Positions 17,813 to 27,003 of a stretch of DNA of 64,000 nucleotides are shown here, one piece after another (position 1 is the stretch's first letter; every line of letters begins with the position of its first letter). The stretch is taken from positions 795,502 through 859,501 of the forward strand of contig NZ_JYNL01000064.1 in assembly GCF_001044235.1 (NCBI RefSeq), written 5' to 3'. The position numbers were made by a program, and so were the translations under genes. Source of the DNA: Mycolicibacterium chlorophenolicum (lineage in GTDB: Bacteria > Actinomycetota > Actinomycetes > Mycobacteriales > Mycobacteriaceae). The notes beneath the pieces were generated by a model. That model saw only the letters and a list, made by a program, of their open reading frames with translations, made no database searches and was not told where the DNA came from.

Positions 17813-18973
17813 CTACAGACCGCCCCTGGCCACCAGCTGGGAAGCGATGACGTTGCGCTGGATCTCGTTGGTTCCTTCGCCGACGATCATCAGCGGCGCG
17901 TCCCGGAAGTACCGTTCGACGTCGTATTCGGTGGAATAGCCGTAGCCGCCGTGGATGCGCACCGCGTTCAGCGCGATCTCCATCGCGGCTTCGGAGGCGA
18001 ACAGCTTGGCCATGCCGGCCTCCATGTCGGCGCGCTCACCGCTGTCGTAACAGTCGGCGGCGTGCAGCGTCAGCTGGCGTGCGGCGGTCAGCTTGGTCGC
18101 CATGTCAGCCAGGTAGTGGCCGATCGCCTGGTGCTTCCAGATGGGCACCCCGAAGCTCTCCCGCTCCCGGGCGTAGGCCAGCGCGTCGTCCAGGGCGGCG
18201 GTCGCGACTCCCAGCGCCCGCGATGCCACCTGGATGCGCCCGGTCTCGAGGCCTTTCATCATGTGCGCGAACCCTTTTCCGGGAACACCGCCCAGCACCG
18301 CGTCGCCGGGCACCCGGCATCCGTCGAACGCCAGCTCGCACGACTCGACACCCTTGTAGCCCAGCTTGGGCAGATCGCGCGACACCGTCAGGCCCGGCGT
18401 CGGGTTCTCCACCAGCACCACCGAGATACCCGCATGCCGCGGCGTCGCGTCCGGGTCGGTCTTGCACAGCAGTGCGATCAGGCCCGAGCGGCGGGCGTTG
18501 GAGATCCATGTCTTGGCGCCGCTGATCACCCACCCGTCGCCGTCGGGCCGGGCGACGGTGTGCATGTTCTGCAGGTCGGATCCGCCGCCGGGTTCGGTGA
18601 GTGCCATCGTCGCGCGCAGCTGCCCGGTCGCCATCGCGGGGAGGTAGCGCTGCTTCTGCACGTCGGTGCCGAACAGGTCCAGCAGTTTGGCGACCACGGT
18701 GTGCCCGCCCATCGCGCCGGCCAGGCTCATCCACCCGCGGGCCAGCTCCTGGGTGACCAGCACGTAGCAGCGCGTCGACACCGGGGTGCCGCCGTAGGCC
18801 TCCGGAACGGCGAGCCCGTAGATCCCGATGCGCTTCATCTGCTCGATCCACGCCTCGGGGTAGGCGTTGGCGTGCTCGACGTCGCGGACGGTCGGTTTCA
18901 CCTCGCGGTCGACGAACTGCGCCACGGTGTCGACCAGCATCGTTTCGTCGTCGTCGAGCAAATGTACGGCCAT
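17813..18973 (-). CDS. fadE3: acyl-CoA dehydrogenase FadE3
   Basis: This 386-residue FAD-dependent enzyme catalyses alpha,beta-dehydrogenation of an acyl-CoA. The ATMALTEPGGGSDL segment (near residue 130) binds FAD. The Glu of GEGTNEIQR near residue 369 is in the catalytic-base position, and RIHGGYGYSTEYDVER is the usual signature. Length is normal for a single-domain family member. Its position before the divergent Rv0216 homologue matches fadE3 (Rv0215c) in M. tuberculosis. It is followed without a gap by the GntR regulator. The 48-base gap to the divergent gene includes TTGACA at 18984-18989, which could be a -35 or half an operator. Confidence 0.9.
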   Translation of the reverse strand: MAVHLLDDDETMLVDTVAQFVDREVKPTVRDVEHANAYPEAWIEQMKRIGIYGLAVPEAYGGTPVSTRCYVLVTQELARGWMSLAGAMGGHTVVAKLLDLFGTDVQKQRYLPAMATGQLRATMALTEPGGGSDLQNMHTVARPDGDGWVISGAKTWISNARRSGLIALLCKTDPDATPRHAGISVVLVENPTPGLTVSRDLPKLGYKGVESCELAFDGCRVPGDAVLGGVPGKGFAHMMKGLETGRIQVASRALGVATAALDDALAYARERESFGVPIWKHQAIGHYLADMATKLTAARQLTLHAADCYDSGERADMEAGMAKLFASEAAMEIALNAVRIHGGYGYSTEYDVERYFRDAPLMIVGEGTNEIQRNVIASQLVARGGL

Positions 18974-19021
18974 TCTGCCGATGTTGACACATGCGAAGCG
19001 TCAGTGCCAGCATGACCGCTT

Positions 19022-20023
19022 GTGACTTTGTACGGCCAAATCTCGGGGGGCCCGTTCTTCGACGATCTGCACGTCGGTCAGGTCTTCGATGCGGCGCCGA
19101 CGATGACGCTGACCGCCGGGGTGGCGGCGGCTCACCAGGCGATCCTCGGGGACCGGCTGCGGCTGCCGCTGGACGCCGAGCTGTCGGCGCTCGTCACCGG
19201 CGCGACCGCGCCGATGGCGCATCCCGGGCTGGTGTGCGACGTGGCGATCGGGCAGTCGACGGTGGTCACCCAGCGGGTCAGAGCCAACCTGTTCTACCGC
19301 GGCCTGACATTCCACCGGTTCCCGGTCATCGGGGACACCCTGTTCACCCGCACCGAGGTGGTCGGGCTCAAGCAGAACGCGACTCGGCCGGGCCGGCCGC
19401 CGACCGGGCTGGCCGCGCTGCGGATGACGACCATCGACGGTGTCGGCCGGCTGGTGCTCGACTTCCACCGCTGCGCGATGCTGCCGCTGAGCGCCGACGG
19501 CGTCGAGACCGGGCACAGCGACGACATGGCCGCGATCGGCGCCGGGGCCGGACCCGCCCCCGATCCCACCGCCGACTGGGACGCCGACGCGTTCCGCGCC
19601 CGGGTCCCCGGGCCCGGTTTCGACCCGGCACTGGCGGGCACCGTGCTGCGCAGCACCGCCGACGTGGTCACCAGCGCCCCCGAGCTGGCCCGGCTGACGC
19701 TGAACATCGCAGCCGCACATCATGATTCGCGGGGATCCGGCCGCCGGCTGGTGTACGGCGGGCACACAATCGGGCTGGCGTTCGCGCAGGCCTGCCGGAT
19801 GCTGCCCGGTCTGGTGACGGTGCTGGGCTGGGACTCGTGCGACCACACCGCGCCGGTGTACGAGGGCGACACCCTGTACAGCGATCTCGCTGTCGAGGCC
19901 GTCGATCCGCTGCCCGGCGGCCGCGGCGGCACCGTGCGGCTGCGCTCGACCGTCTACGCCGTCGCCGACGACGGCGCCGATCGGGCCGTGCTCGACTGGG
20001 TCTTCACCGGCCTGCTGTTCTGA
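19022..20023 (+). CDS. double-hotdog MaoC-like protein, Rv0216 homologue
   Basis: This 333-residue protein has two hotdog domains (about residues 1-155 and 175-330) and matches M. tuberculosis Rv0216 along its length, including RVKANLFYRGL-like and RLVYGGHTIGLA segments. Rv0216 has a known double-hotdog structure resembling R-specific hydratases but with an incomplete hydratase motif, so its activity is uncertain. The start is a GTG at 19022; an ATG ten bases earlier is out of frame. Location beside fadE3 suggests acyl-CoA chemistry. The gap to the next gene is 16 bases. Confidence 0.9.
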   Translation: MTLYGQISGGPFFDDLHVGQVFDAAPTMTLTAGVAAAHQAILGDRLRLPLDAELSALVTGATAPMAHPGLVCDVAIGQSTVVTQRVRANLFYRGLTFHRFPVIGDTLFTRTEVVGLKQNATRPGRPPTGLAALRMTTIDGVGRLVLDFHRCAMLPLSADGVETGHSDDMAAIGAGAGPAPDPTADWDADAFRARVPGPGFDPALAGTVLRSTADVVTSAPELARLTLNIAAAHHDSRGSGRRLVYGGHTIGLAFAQACRMLPGLVTVLGWDSCDHTAPVYEGDTLYSDLAVEAVDPLPGGRGGTVRLRSTVYAVADDGADRAVLDWVFTGLLF

Positions 20024-20039
20024 CCGCCACAATGGTCAG

Positions 20040-21152
20040 ATGACGCCGGTGGTGCTCCCCGCGGCCGTGCTCGCCGAGGCGCGGGCGACGGCGCGGGCGG
20101 TGACCGCAGCGACCGGTGTCGATGTCGACGCCGACGACCTGCTGGGCGGACGCGCTGCGCTGCTCGACCTCCCGCGCGGGGGCACCGTGTCGGCGGGGGG
20201 TGCCACCCGGCTGATGGGCGCGGCGGACGGGTGGTGCGCGTTGACCCTGGCGCGCCCCGACGATCTCGACGCGGTGCCCGCGCTCGTCGAGGCGCAGGAC
20301 ACCCCGGACCCGTGGGCGGCGGTGCGGGAACGGATCCGGGCCACCGGGGCACACGCGGTCGCGGCGCGGGCGCGGCTGCTCGGCCTGCCGGTCGGGGTGC
20401 TCGGGGAAACGGCGCCGTCGTCGCCCGTGGTGCGCACCGTCGGTGCCCGCACGCACCCGCGCCCGTTGGGCGATCTGCTGGTGGCCGACCTGTCCTCGAT
20501 GTGGGCCGGTCCGCTGTGCGGCCGGCTGCTCGCCCGCGCCGGGGCGACGGTGGTGAAGGTGGAGAGCCCGCAGCGGCCCGACGGCACCCGCGTCGGCCCG
20601 GCGCCGTTCTTCGACTGGATGAACGGCGGAAAGCTCTCGTACGCCGTCGATTTCGCGCGGCCAGAGGGACTGGTCAGGTTGCTCGCCGCGGCCGACGTGG
20701 TGCTGGTGTCGTCCCGGCCGGCCGCGCTGCACGCCCGGGGCCTGGGGCCCGCCGACGTCCCGGCCCGCGACGGCCGTATCTGGGTGCAGATCACCGGCCA
20801 CGGCGCGGTCGGGGAGTGCGCGCACTGGGTGGCGTTCGGCGACGACGCGGCGGTCTCCGGGGGGCTGGTCGGCGGCACCGCGGCGGCGCCGGTGTTCTGC
20901 GGGGACGCGATCGCCGATCCGTTGACAGGCCTGGAGGCCGCCCGCGCAGTGCTGGAGTCGCATGCCCGCGGCGGCGGTCAGGTGATCGACGTGGCGATGG
21001 CCGCGGTGGCCGCCCGGTACGCGGCGCTCCCGCGGGTCGACGAGATATCCTGCAGCGCAACACTATCCGTGACGCAGACCGCCGCGCGGCTCGGCGAACA
21101 CAACGCGCTGGTCGAGGACCTGGTGGCACGCCGGTTGGCCCCGGCGTGCTGA
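20040..21152 (+). CDS. CoA-transferase family III (CaiB/BaiF) protein with rearranged layout
   Basis: This 370-residue protein contains the family III N-terminal hallmark (DLSSMWAGPLCGRLLARAGA followed by KVESP), but that block begins near residue 145 instead of near residue 10. The 140 residues before it resemble material usually found in the middle or C-terminal part of the family (GGATRLMGAADGWCALTL). The protein ends soon after FCGDAIADPLTG, where normal members continue. It therefore looks like a permuted or half version of a two-domain CoA transferase. The reaction would be CoA transfer between acids; partners are unknown. Its stop overlaps the GTG of the amidohydrolase gene by seven bases. 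I know no counterpart at this site in M. tuberculosis. Confidence 0.78.
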   Translation: MTPVVLPAAVLAEARATARAVTAATGVDVDADDLLGGRAALLDLPRGGTVSAGGATRLMGAADGWCALTLARPDDLDAVPALVEAQDTPDPWAAVRERIRATGAHAVAARARLLGLPVGVLGETAPSSPVVRTVGARTHPRPLGDLLVADLSSMWAGPLCGRLLARAGATVVKVESPQRPDGTRVGPAPFFDWMNGGKLSYAVDFARPEGLVRLLAAADVVLVSSRPAALHARGLGPADVPARDGRIWVQITGHGAVGECAHWVAFGDDAAVSGGLVGGTAAAPVFCGDAIADPLTGLEAARAVLESHARGGGQVIDVAMAAVAARYAALPRVDEISCSATLSVTQTAARLGEHNALVEDLVARRLAPAC

Positions 21153-22447
21153 TCCGCCGCGGCGTGCTGTTCGACGGCACCCGCACCGACATCCGCGTCG
21201 AAGATCGCATCACCGAGGTCGCCGACGGACTACCGGCCCGGCGGGGGGAGACGGTCCTCGACGCCGGCGGCGGCACCGTGCTGCCCGGCCTGCACGACCA
21301 CCACCTGCACCTGCGCGCCGCCGCGGCCGCCCTGCACTCGGTACGCGTGGGTCCCGACGAGGTGACCGGACCGGAGCAGCTCGCCCACGTCCTGCGCGCA
21401 GCGACCCCCGGCGCCGACGGCTGGATCCGCGCGGTCGGCTACCACGAGTCCGTCGCGGGACCGCTGGATCGCGCCGTGCTGGACGGGATCTGCTCGAATC
21501 TCCCGCTGCGCATCCAGCACCGCAGCGGCGTGCTGTGGACGCTCAACTCGGCGGGCCTGGCGCTCGTCGGATTGCCCGATCATCCCGACGGCCGGCTGCG
21601 CAGCGCCGACACCGGCTGGACGGCGGCGCTGGCCCGCACCGAACCCGGCCTCGCGCAGCTGAGCGCGCGGCTGAGCGGCTACGGCGTCACCGGTGTCACC
21701 GACGCCACCCCCGATCTGAGCGCCGCCGACGTGGCGGCCCTGCAGCAGGCGCACCGGAGCGGCGAGCTGATGCAGTCCGTGCACTGCCTGGCGCCGGGCA
21801 AGCGCATCCTGCACGACGACGAGCTCGACCTCGACGTGCTCATCGGATGGATCGCCGCCCGGCATGCCGCGGGCGAATCCGTTGCGCTGCACTGTGTCAC
21901 CGCCGCGCAACTCGTCGTCGCCCTCGCGGCGCTGGACTCGGCGGGCCGCCACCCGGCCGACCGGCTCGAGCACGCCGCCGTCGTCCCGGACGGCAGCCTG
22001 GCCGCGGTCGCGGCGAGCGGGGCCACCGTGGTGACGCAGCCGAACTTCGTCGCCGAGCGCGGCGAGGCGTACCTGCGCGACGTTTCCGCCGCCGAGCATC
22101 ACGAACTGTGGCGGGTGGCCTCGCTGCGTGCCGCGGGCGTGCCCGTCGCGCTGTCGACCGACGCACCGTTCGGGCACCCCGATCCGTGGGCGGCGATGCG
22201 CGCTGCGGTGACGCGGCGTACAGCGTCGGGTGTGGTGCTGACCGCCGCGGAAAAGGTCACCGCCGCCGAGGCTCTGGCGATGTTCCTCGGCGATCCTCTG
22301 ACCCCCGCGACGCCGCGGCGCATCGAGCCCGGTGTACGCGGGGACCTCTGCGTGCTCTCGGCGAGCCCGCAGCAGGTGCTGGCCGACCTGGACGCGGAGC
22401 ACGTCGCGGCGACGGTGGTGGCCGGCGAGGTGGTCTACGCCCGGTGA
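21146..22447 (+). CDS. amidohydrolase-superfamily protein
   Basis: This 433-residue protein has the amidohydrolase layout: a small beta domain (residues 1-50 and the last 50), and a metal-dependent barrel with the HxH-type motif GLHDHHLHL near residue 55. Later ligands are candidates in VALHCVTAAQL (near residue 250), RLEHAAVVPDG and STDAPFGHPDPW (near residue 340). The sequence is closest in style to the amidohydrolase-3 group, but the substrate is unknown. The GTG overlaps the CoA transferase stop, so the two form an operon, perhaps degrading a cyclic amide or ester via a CoA thioester (inference). It converges on lipW with a 7-base gap. Confidence 0.82.
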   Translation: MLIRRGVLFDGTRTDIRVEDRITEVADGLPARRGETVLDAGGGTVLPGLHDHHLHLRAAAAALHSVRVGPDEVTGPEQLAHVLRAATPGADGWIRAVGYHESVAGPLDRAVLDGICSNLPLRIQHRSGVLWTLNSAGLALVGLPDHPDGRLRSADTGWTAALARTEPGLAQLSARLSGYGVTGVTDATPDLSAADVAALQQAHRSGELMQSVHCLAPGKRILHDDELDLDVLIGWIAARHAAGESVALHCVTAAQLVVALAALDSAGRHPADRLEHAAVVPDGSLAAVAASGATVVTQPNFVAERGEAYLRDVSAAEHHELWRVASLRAAGVPVALSTDAPFGHPDPWAAMRAAVTRRTASGVVLTAAEKVTAAEALAMFLGDPLTPATPRRIEPGVRGDLCVLSASPQQVLADLDAEHVAATVVAGEVVYAR

Positions 22448-22454
22448 GGCCGGC

Positions 22455-23384
22455 TCACACCGCCGACGGCGCGAACGCGGTGCGCAGTACCGCGCACTGG
22501 CTGTCGAAGAACCTCTGCGACACAGGGGCTTTGGGGGCGATGCCGTCGAAGCCGTGGAACGCGCCCTCGACGATCATCACCTCGCACGGCACCCCGGCCT
22601 CCCGGAGTCGCTGCGCGTACGCCACGTCCTCGTCGTGGAACAGATCGAGCGTGCCGACGCCGACCCAGGCCGGCGGCAGGCCGGCCAGATCGGTGCGCCG
22701 GGCCGGGACGGCGACGTCGCGGTCGGCGTCACCCAGGTAGGCCTGCCAGCCGTAGCGGTTGCTCGACTGATTCCACAGCCGGTGTCCCGGATTGTCCAGG
22801 CCGGTGCGTTCGACGGTCCTGTCGTCGAGCATCGGATACACGAGAAGCTGTGCGGCCACGGGGATCCGGCCACGGTCGCGGACGAGGAGCGCGAGCGCAG
22901 CGGCCAGGCCGCCGCCGGCGCTGGCCCCGCCGATCGCGACACGGTCCGGGTCGACGGACGGCAGCCCGGCGAGCCAGGACAGCGCGGCATAGCAGTCCTC
23001 GACCGGCACGGGGTACGGATGTTCCGGCGCCAGGCGGTAATTCACCGCCACCACCGTCGCACCGAGCTCGCGGGCGAAGCGACGGCACAGCACGTCGTCC
23101 TGGGCGGCGTCGCCGATGACGTAGCCGCCGCCGTGGATCCACAGCAGCGCCGGTCCGGGCGTGGTGACCCCGGGGGGACGGTGCAGCCGGACGCCGACGC
23201 CGGACGCCAGCGTGAGAACCTCCACGCCGTCGGGCTCACCGCGCCACATCAACCGTGACGCCGCCCGCACGAACGGCAGCGTGACGGGCGTGATCATCTG
23301 CTTGGGCAGGAGGCGGGCACTGCGGCGCAACTCGGGGTGGAACTCCGGGGTGCTCGTCTTCGTGGGAGATTTGGTGCGGGGCAC
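22455..23384 (-). CDS. lipW: alpha/beta-hydrolase esterase LipW (HSL family)
   Basis: This 309-residue hormone-sensitive-lipase-type esterase has the HGGG oxyanion motif (WIHGGGYVIGD, near residue 86). The nucleophile elbow GGASAGG has Ser155, the Asp is probably in the GTLDLFHDED segment, and the His is in AFHGFDG near residue 283. It probably hydrolyses short or medium acyl esters. Length and position agree with Rv0217c (302 residues). The GTG at 23384 gives an N-terminus of the right length. The same frame continues upstream as antisense of the fadE gene and is not part of this protein. It lies 17 bases after the tandem fadE, likely in one operon. Confidence 0.88.
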   Translation of the reverse strand: MPRTKSPTKTSTPEFHPELRRSARLLPKQMITPVTLPFVRAASRLMWRGEPDGVEVLTLASGVGVRLHRPPGVTTPGPALLWIHGGGYVIGDAAQDDVLCRRFARELGATVVAVNYRLAPEHPYPVPVEDCYAALSWLAGLPSVDPDRVAIGGASAGGGLAAALALLVRDRGRIPVAAQLLVYPMLDDRTVERTGLDNPGHRLWNQSSNRYGWQAYLGDADRDVAVPARRTDLAGLPPAWVGVGTLDLFHDEDVAYAQRLREAGVPCEVMIVEGAFHGFDGIAPKAPVSQRFFDSQCAVLRTAFAPSAV

Positions 23385-23401
23385 CCGTTCAGTATGCGCA
23401 G

Positions 23402-25573
23402 CTACCGCAGCAGGGGATCCCGGGGCAGCCCCAGGATGCGTTCGGCGATCGTGTTGCGGGTGATCTCCGACGTGCCGCCGGCGATGGTCATCGCGCGATT
23501 GCCGAGGTAGCTGCGGGTCAGTGCCACGGTCTGCTCGACGACGGCGGCGGTCCCGGCCAGGTCGAAGGCCAGCTCGGTCAGCCGCTGTCCGGACTCGGCG
23601 ACCAGCAGCTTGGTGACGTTGCCCTCGGGTCCCGGTTCCGCGCCGGTGATGGCGCGGGTGGCGCGGCGCAGGTTGAGCAGACGCAGGGTGTGGGTCTCGG
23701 CGATCACCTCCCCGGCGCGCAGCACATGGTGGGCTGCGGCCTGCGGTGCGCTGTCCAGCAGCGCCACCAGGTCGTCGGCGGTGATGCCGGTCAACGCGCC
23801 GGATCCGCCGCCGATGGAGATCCGCTCGTTGCCCAGCGTCGCCCGCGCCACCAGCCACCCCTTGTTGACGTCGCCGACGACGTCGGAGTCGGGCACGAAG
23901 ACATCGTCGAAGAACACCTCGTTGAAGTGCGCGTCGCCGGTGATACCGCGCAGCGGATTGACCTTCACCCCAGGAGATTTCATGTCGATCGCCATCATCG
24001 TGACACCGGCGTGCTTGGGGGCGTCGGGATCGGTGCGCACGGTCGCCAGGCCCCAGTGGCACAGATGGGCCAGGCTCGTCCACACCTTCTGCCCGCTGAC
24101 CAGCCAGCCACCGTCGACCTTGGTGGCCGACGTGCGCACGGCCGCGGCGTCGGAGCCCGCACCCGGCTCGGAGAACAGCTGGCACCACATCACCTGGCCG
24201 CGCAGCACCGGCTCGACCCATCGCTGCCGCTGCTCCTCGGTGCCGGCCTGGGCGATGGTCAGCGCCACCCACCCGGTGATGCCCATGTCGGGTCGGGCAA
24301 CGTCGGCGAACTCCTCTTCGATCACCAGCTGTTCGAGCACGTCGGCGCCCCGGCCCCACGGCGCGGGCCAGTGCGGCACCAGGTAGCCGGAGTCGACGAG
24401 GGCGTCGCGCTGCTGTTCGGCGGGCAGCGCCCGCACCGCCGCGGCAGCCTCGCGGGCCTGCGTGCGGTACTCCTCGGCCTCGGGCGGCAGCGTGAACGTC
24501 GCCGCCCGGGCTCGTCCCTCGCGCTGCCCCGCCACGACGTCGAGCAGCGGGTCGGTGCCGTCGGCCATCAGCGCCGCCAGCGTGCGGGCCCGGCGCAGGT
24601 ACAGGTGGGCGTCGTGCTCCCACGTGTAGCCGATACCGCCGTGCAGCTGAATGTTGTTCTGCGTGTTGAGGATCTGCGCGCGGATCGCCAGTGCCGCGGC
24701 CACCGCCGCGGGGAAGTCGGCGCTGGCCAGGTCGTCGGCGCGGGCCGCGTCCCAGGTGGCCGCGGTCGCCACCTCCGCGGCGACCAGCATGTTGGCGGCG
24801 TGGTGTTTGACGGCCTGGAAGGTGCCGATCGTGCGGCCGAACTGCTCGCGCACCTTCGCATACGCCACGGCCATGTCCAGCGCCGCCCAGGCGACACCCA
24901 CGGCCTCGGCCGACGCCAGGATCCGGAACACCGTGCGGGCCTCGCGGGCCGCGCCGCGCAGCACCCGTTCGGCGGGCACCGCGACGTCCTGCACCACCAC
25001 CGACCCGATGCTGCGGGTCGGGTCCAGCGACTCCAGCGCGGTGACCGTCACGGAACCGGCGTCGAGCACCACCACGTCGTCCCCGGCGACCAGCACCAGC
25101 AGGTCGGCGTCGGGGGCGCCCAGCACCACCGGGCTCTCCCCGCTGACCGTCCCGTCGGCGCCCACCGTCACGCTGCCGGTGATCCCGAGGGCAGCCACGG
25201 TCGCGCCCGAGCTCAGTCCCGGAAGCAGTTCTGCCCGAACCGAATCCGGCGCGGACTTCTCGATCGTCACCGCCGCCGCCACGGTCGGCAGGAACGGCCC
25301 GGGACACAGTTGACGGCCCAGGCACTCCACCACCACGGCGAGTTCCGCGAGTCCGAAGCCCGAACCGCCGTGCTCTTCGGCGACGGCCAGCCCCTGCCAC
25401 CCGAGATCGGTTGCCGCCGACCAGATGTCGGCCGGGTGGCGGGATCCGCCGTCGAGCGCCGCGCGGGCCTGCGACAGGGCGTGCAGCCGGTTGAGCTGGC
25501 CTGCGACGGCGTCGGCGAGGGCCTGGTGGTCCTCGGTGATGGCGAGTGCGGACGCGCTGACGGTTGTGCTCAC
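23402..25573 (-). CDS. tandem-domain acyl-CoA dehydrogenase (FadE34-like)
   Basis: This 723-residue protein carries two acyl-CoA dehydrogenase domains: residues 10-340 (with NIQLHGGIGYTWEHD near residue 308) and residues 365-720 (with QLFSEPGAGSDAAA near residue 470). The second domain ends with IAGGTSEITRN, where Gly replaces the usual catalytic Glu. This fused layout resembles FadE34 and the heteromeric sterol-side-chain FadE pairs of mycobacteria. A bulky substrate such as a sterol-derived CoA ester is therefore plausible but unproven. The GTG has GGGAGG about eight bases upstream. The divergent gene is lipC; the 181-base region between them contains two inverted repeats and a promoter. 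Confidence 0.87.
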   Translation of the reverse strand: MSTTVSASALAITEDHQALADAVAGQLNRLHALSQARAALDGGSRHPADIWSAATDLGWQGLAVAEEHGGSGFGLAELAVVVECLGRQLCPGPFLPTVAAAVTIEKSAPDSVRAELLPGLSSGATVAALGITGSVTVGADGTVSGESPVVLGAPDADLLVLVAGDDVVVLDAGSVTVTALESLDPTRSIGSVVVQDVAVPAERVLRGAAREARTVFRILASAEAVGVAWAALDMAVAYAKVREQFGRTIGTFQAVKHHAANMLVAAEVATAATWDAARADDLASADFPAAVAAALAIRAQILNTQNNIQLHGGIGYTWEHDAHLYLRRARTLAALMADGTDPLLDVVAGQREGRARAATFTLPPEAEEYRTQAREAAAAVRALPAEQQRDALVDSGYLVPHWPAPWGRGADVLEQLVIEEEFADVARPDMGITGWVALTIAQAGTEEQRQRWVEPVLRGQVMWCQLFSEPGAGSDAAAVRTSATKVDGGWLVSGQKVWTSLAHLCHWGLATVRTDPDAPKHAGVTMMAIDMKSPGVKVNPLRGITGDAHFNEVFFDDVFVPDSDVVGDVNKGWLVARATLGNERISIGGGSGALTGITADDLVALLDSAPQAAAHHVLRAGEVIAETHTLRLLNLRRATRAITGAEPGPEGNVTKLLVAESGQRLTELAFDLAGTAAVVEQTVALTRSYLGNRAMTIAGGTSEITRNTIAERILGLPRDPLLR

Positions 25574-25592
25574 GGTGTCGGCCTCCCTGCCG

Positions 25593-25610
25593 GTCAACAT
25601 GCCAGTTGAC
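25593..25610. promoter_or_regulatory. inverted repeat GTCAAC-N6-GTTGAC in the fadE/lipC region
   Basis: Perfect 6-base arms lie 20 bases before the tandem fadE GTG and overlap the TTGACA element that starts at 25606. Confidence 0.4.
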
Positions 25611-25633
25611 ACTTGTCGAGAAGAACCTAACCT
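25606..25633 (+). promoter_or_regulatory. promoter of lipC with embedded TTGACA-N2-TGTCGA element
   Basis: TTGACA at 25606-25611 and TAACCT at 25628-25633 are separated by 16 bases, a good sigma-70-type pair reading toward lipC. Bases 25606-25619 also form an imperfect palindrome like the one before fadD4. Confidence 0.5.
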
Positions 25634-25754
25634 GCGGTTTCGCCGCTCAGCCGGGCTGTGGCCCACGTCACAAATGGGCCACGGCGGGAAAACAGTAGAC
25701 AACGTTGCTGAGAATGTCCGTTTCGGTTCTGAACTGCGGGGTACGGTAAACGCC

Positions 25755-26978
25755 ATGACGGAACGGCCGGATATCCGGTATCCCGGGCCCACGCTGACCA
25801 CGCGTTTGCAGTGGCTTCTCAAGGCCGGTCCCAGCGACTACATGCTGGCCGCCAGCGTGGCCACCGCATCCCTGCCGGTGATCGGCAAGCACCTGGAGCC
25901 GCTCGGCGCACTCACGGCCGCCGGAATCTGGGGTGCCCGGCACGCGCCGGACTTTCTGAACTCCACCGTCAAGTCGCTGATGGCGCCCAACGACGCCGAG
26001 CTCAAGCAGCGCGAACGGGACTGCACCAACGAGGTCACCCAGGCCGCGCTGCGCGGCCTCATCTCGCCGAAGGACCTCGAGATCGACTGGCCGGCCGCCG
26101 AGCGGGTCCCGCCGGTCTGGAAGATGCGCGAACACCGGCGCCACGTGCACCGCACCTCGGTGCGCTACGGTCCGCGGCCGACCCAGCTGCTCGACGTCTG
26201 GCGCCGCGACGACCTGCCCGACCAGCCGGCGCCGGTACTGCTGTTCGTGCCCGGTGGGGCATGGGTGCACGGCAGCCGCATGCTGCAGGGCTATGCCCTG
26301 ATGTCCCACCTGGCCGAGATGGGCTGGGTCTGCCTGTCCATCGACTACCGGGTCGCCCCGCACCATCCGTGGCCGGCGCACATCACCGACGTCAAGACCG
26401 CGATCGCCTGGGCGCGCGCCAATGTCGACAAGTTCGGCGGCGACCGTGACTTCGTCGCCGTCGCCGGCACCTCGGCGGGCGGACACCTCGCGGCGCTGGC
26501 GGGTCTGACCGCCAACGACCCGGAGATGCAGTGTGAACTGCCCGAGGGGTCCGACACGTCGGTCGACGCCGTCATCGGGATCTACGGACGCTACGACTGG
26601 GAGGACCGCTCGACGGTCGAGCGGGTCCGGTTCGTCGACTTCCTGGAGCGGGTGGTGGTGCGGCGCAAGATCGCCAAGCATCCCGATGTGTTCCGCAAGG
26701 CCTCGCCGATCGCCCGGGTGCACGCCGAAGCGCCGCCGTTCCTGGTGCTGCACGGCACCGGCGACAGCGTGATCCCGGTGGCCCAGGCCCGCAGCTTCGT
26801 CGATCGGCTGAAGGAGGTGTCGCGCTCGGTGGTCAGCTATGTCGAGCTGCCCGGCGCCGGACACGGCTTCGACATGACCGACGGGGCCCGCACCGGCGCG
26901 GCGTCGACGGCAATCGGCTTGTTCCTCAACCACATTCATCGAAACCGCAGCCTCATCGGGGCCAAAGAGGTTATATAG
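25755..26978 (+). CDS. lipC: esterase/lipase LipC
   Basis: This 407-residue alpha/beta hydrolase has a helical N-terminal region of about 150 residues containing hydrophobic stretches. The catalytic domain follows: PGGAWVHGSRM (oxyanion region, near residue 167), nucleophile elbow AGTSAGGH with Ser240, and GAGHGFD near residue 373. Sequence and length match M. tuberculosis LipC (Rv0220), a surface-associated esterase for short-chain esters. It ends with the same AKEVI-type tail. The ATG at 25755 matches the family N-terminus. A WS/DGAT gene follows after 25 bases, so an ester-hydrolysing and an ester-forming enzyme share a transcript. Confidence 0.92.
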   Translation: MTERPDIRYPGPTLTTRLQWLLKAGPSDYMLAASVATASLPVIGKHLEPLGALTAAGIWGARHAPDFLNSTVKSLMAPNDAELKQRERDCTNEVTQAALRGLISPKDLEIDWPAAERVPPVWKMREHRRHVHRTSVRYGPRPTQLLDVWRRDDLPDQPAPVLLFVPGGAWVHGSRMLQGYALMSHLAEMGWVCLSIDYRVAPHHPWPAHITDVKTAIAWARANVDKFGGDRDFVAVAGTSAGGHLAALAGLTANDPEMQCELPEGSDTSVDAVIGIYGRYDWEDRSTVERVRFVDFLERVVVRRKIAKHPDVFRKASPIARVHAEAPPFLVLHGTGDSVIPVAQARSFVDRLKEVSRSVVSYVELPGAGHGFDMTDGARTGAASTAIGLFLNHIHRNRSLIGAKEVI

Positions 26979-27003
26979 ACACCTCCGAGGAGAGGTGCGG
27001 GCT

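Noticed and set aside
22455-25400. A single 981-residue protein including LipW
   Set aside because: Only the last 309 codons are esterase. The rest is an out-of-frame reading of the tandem fadE gene with a shadow-type composition.
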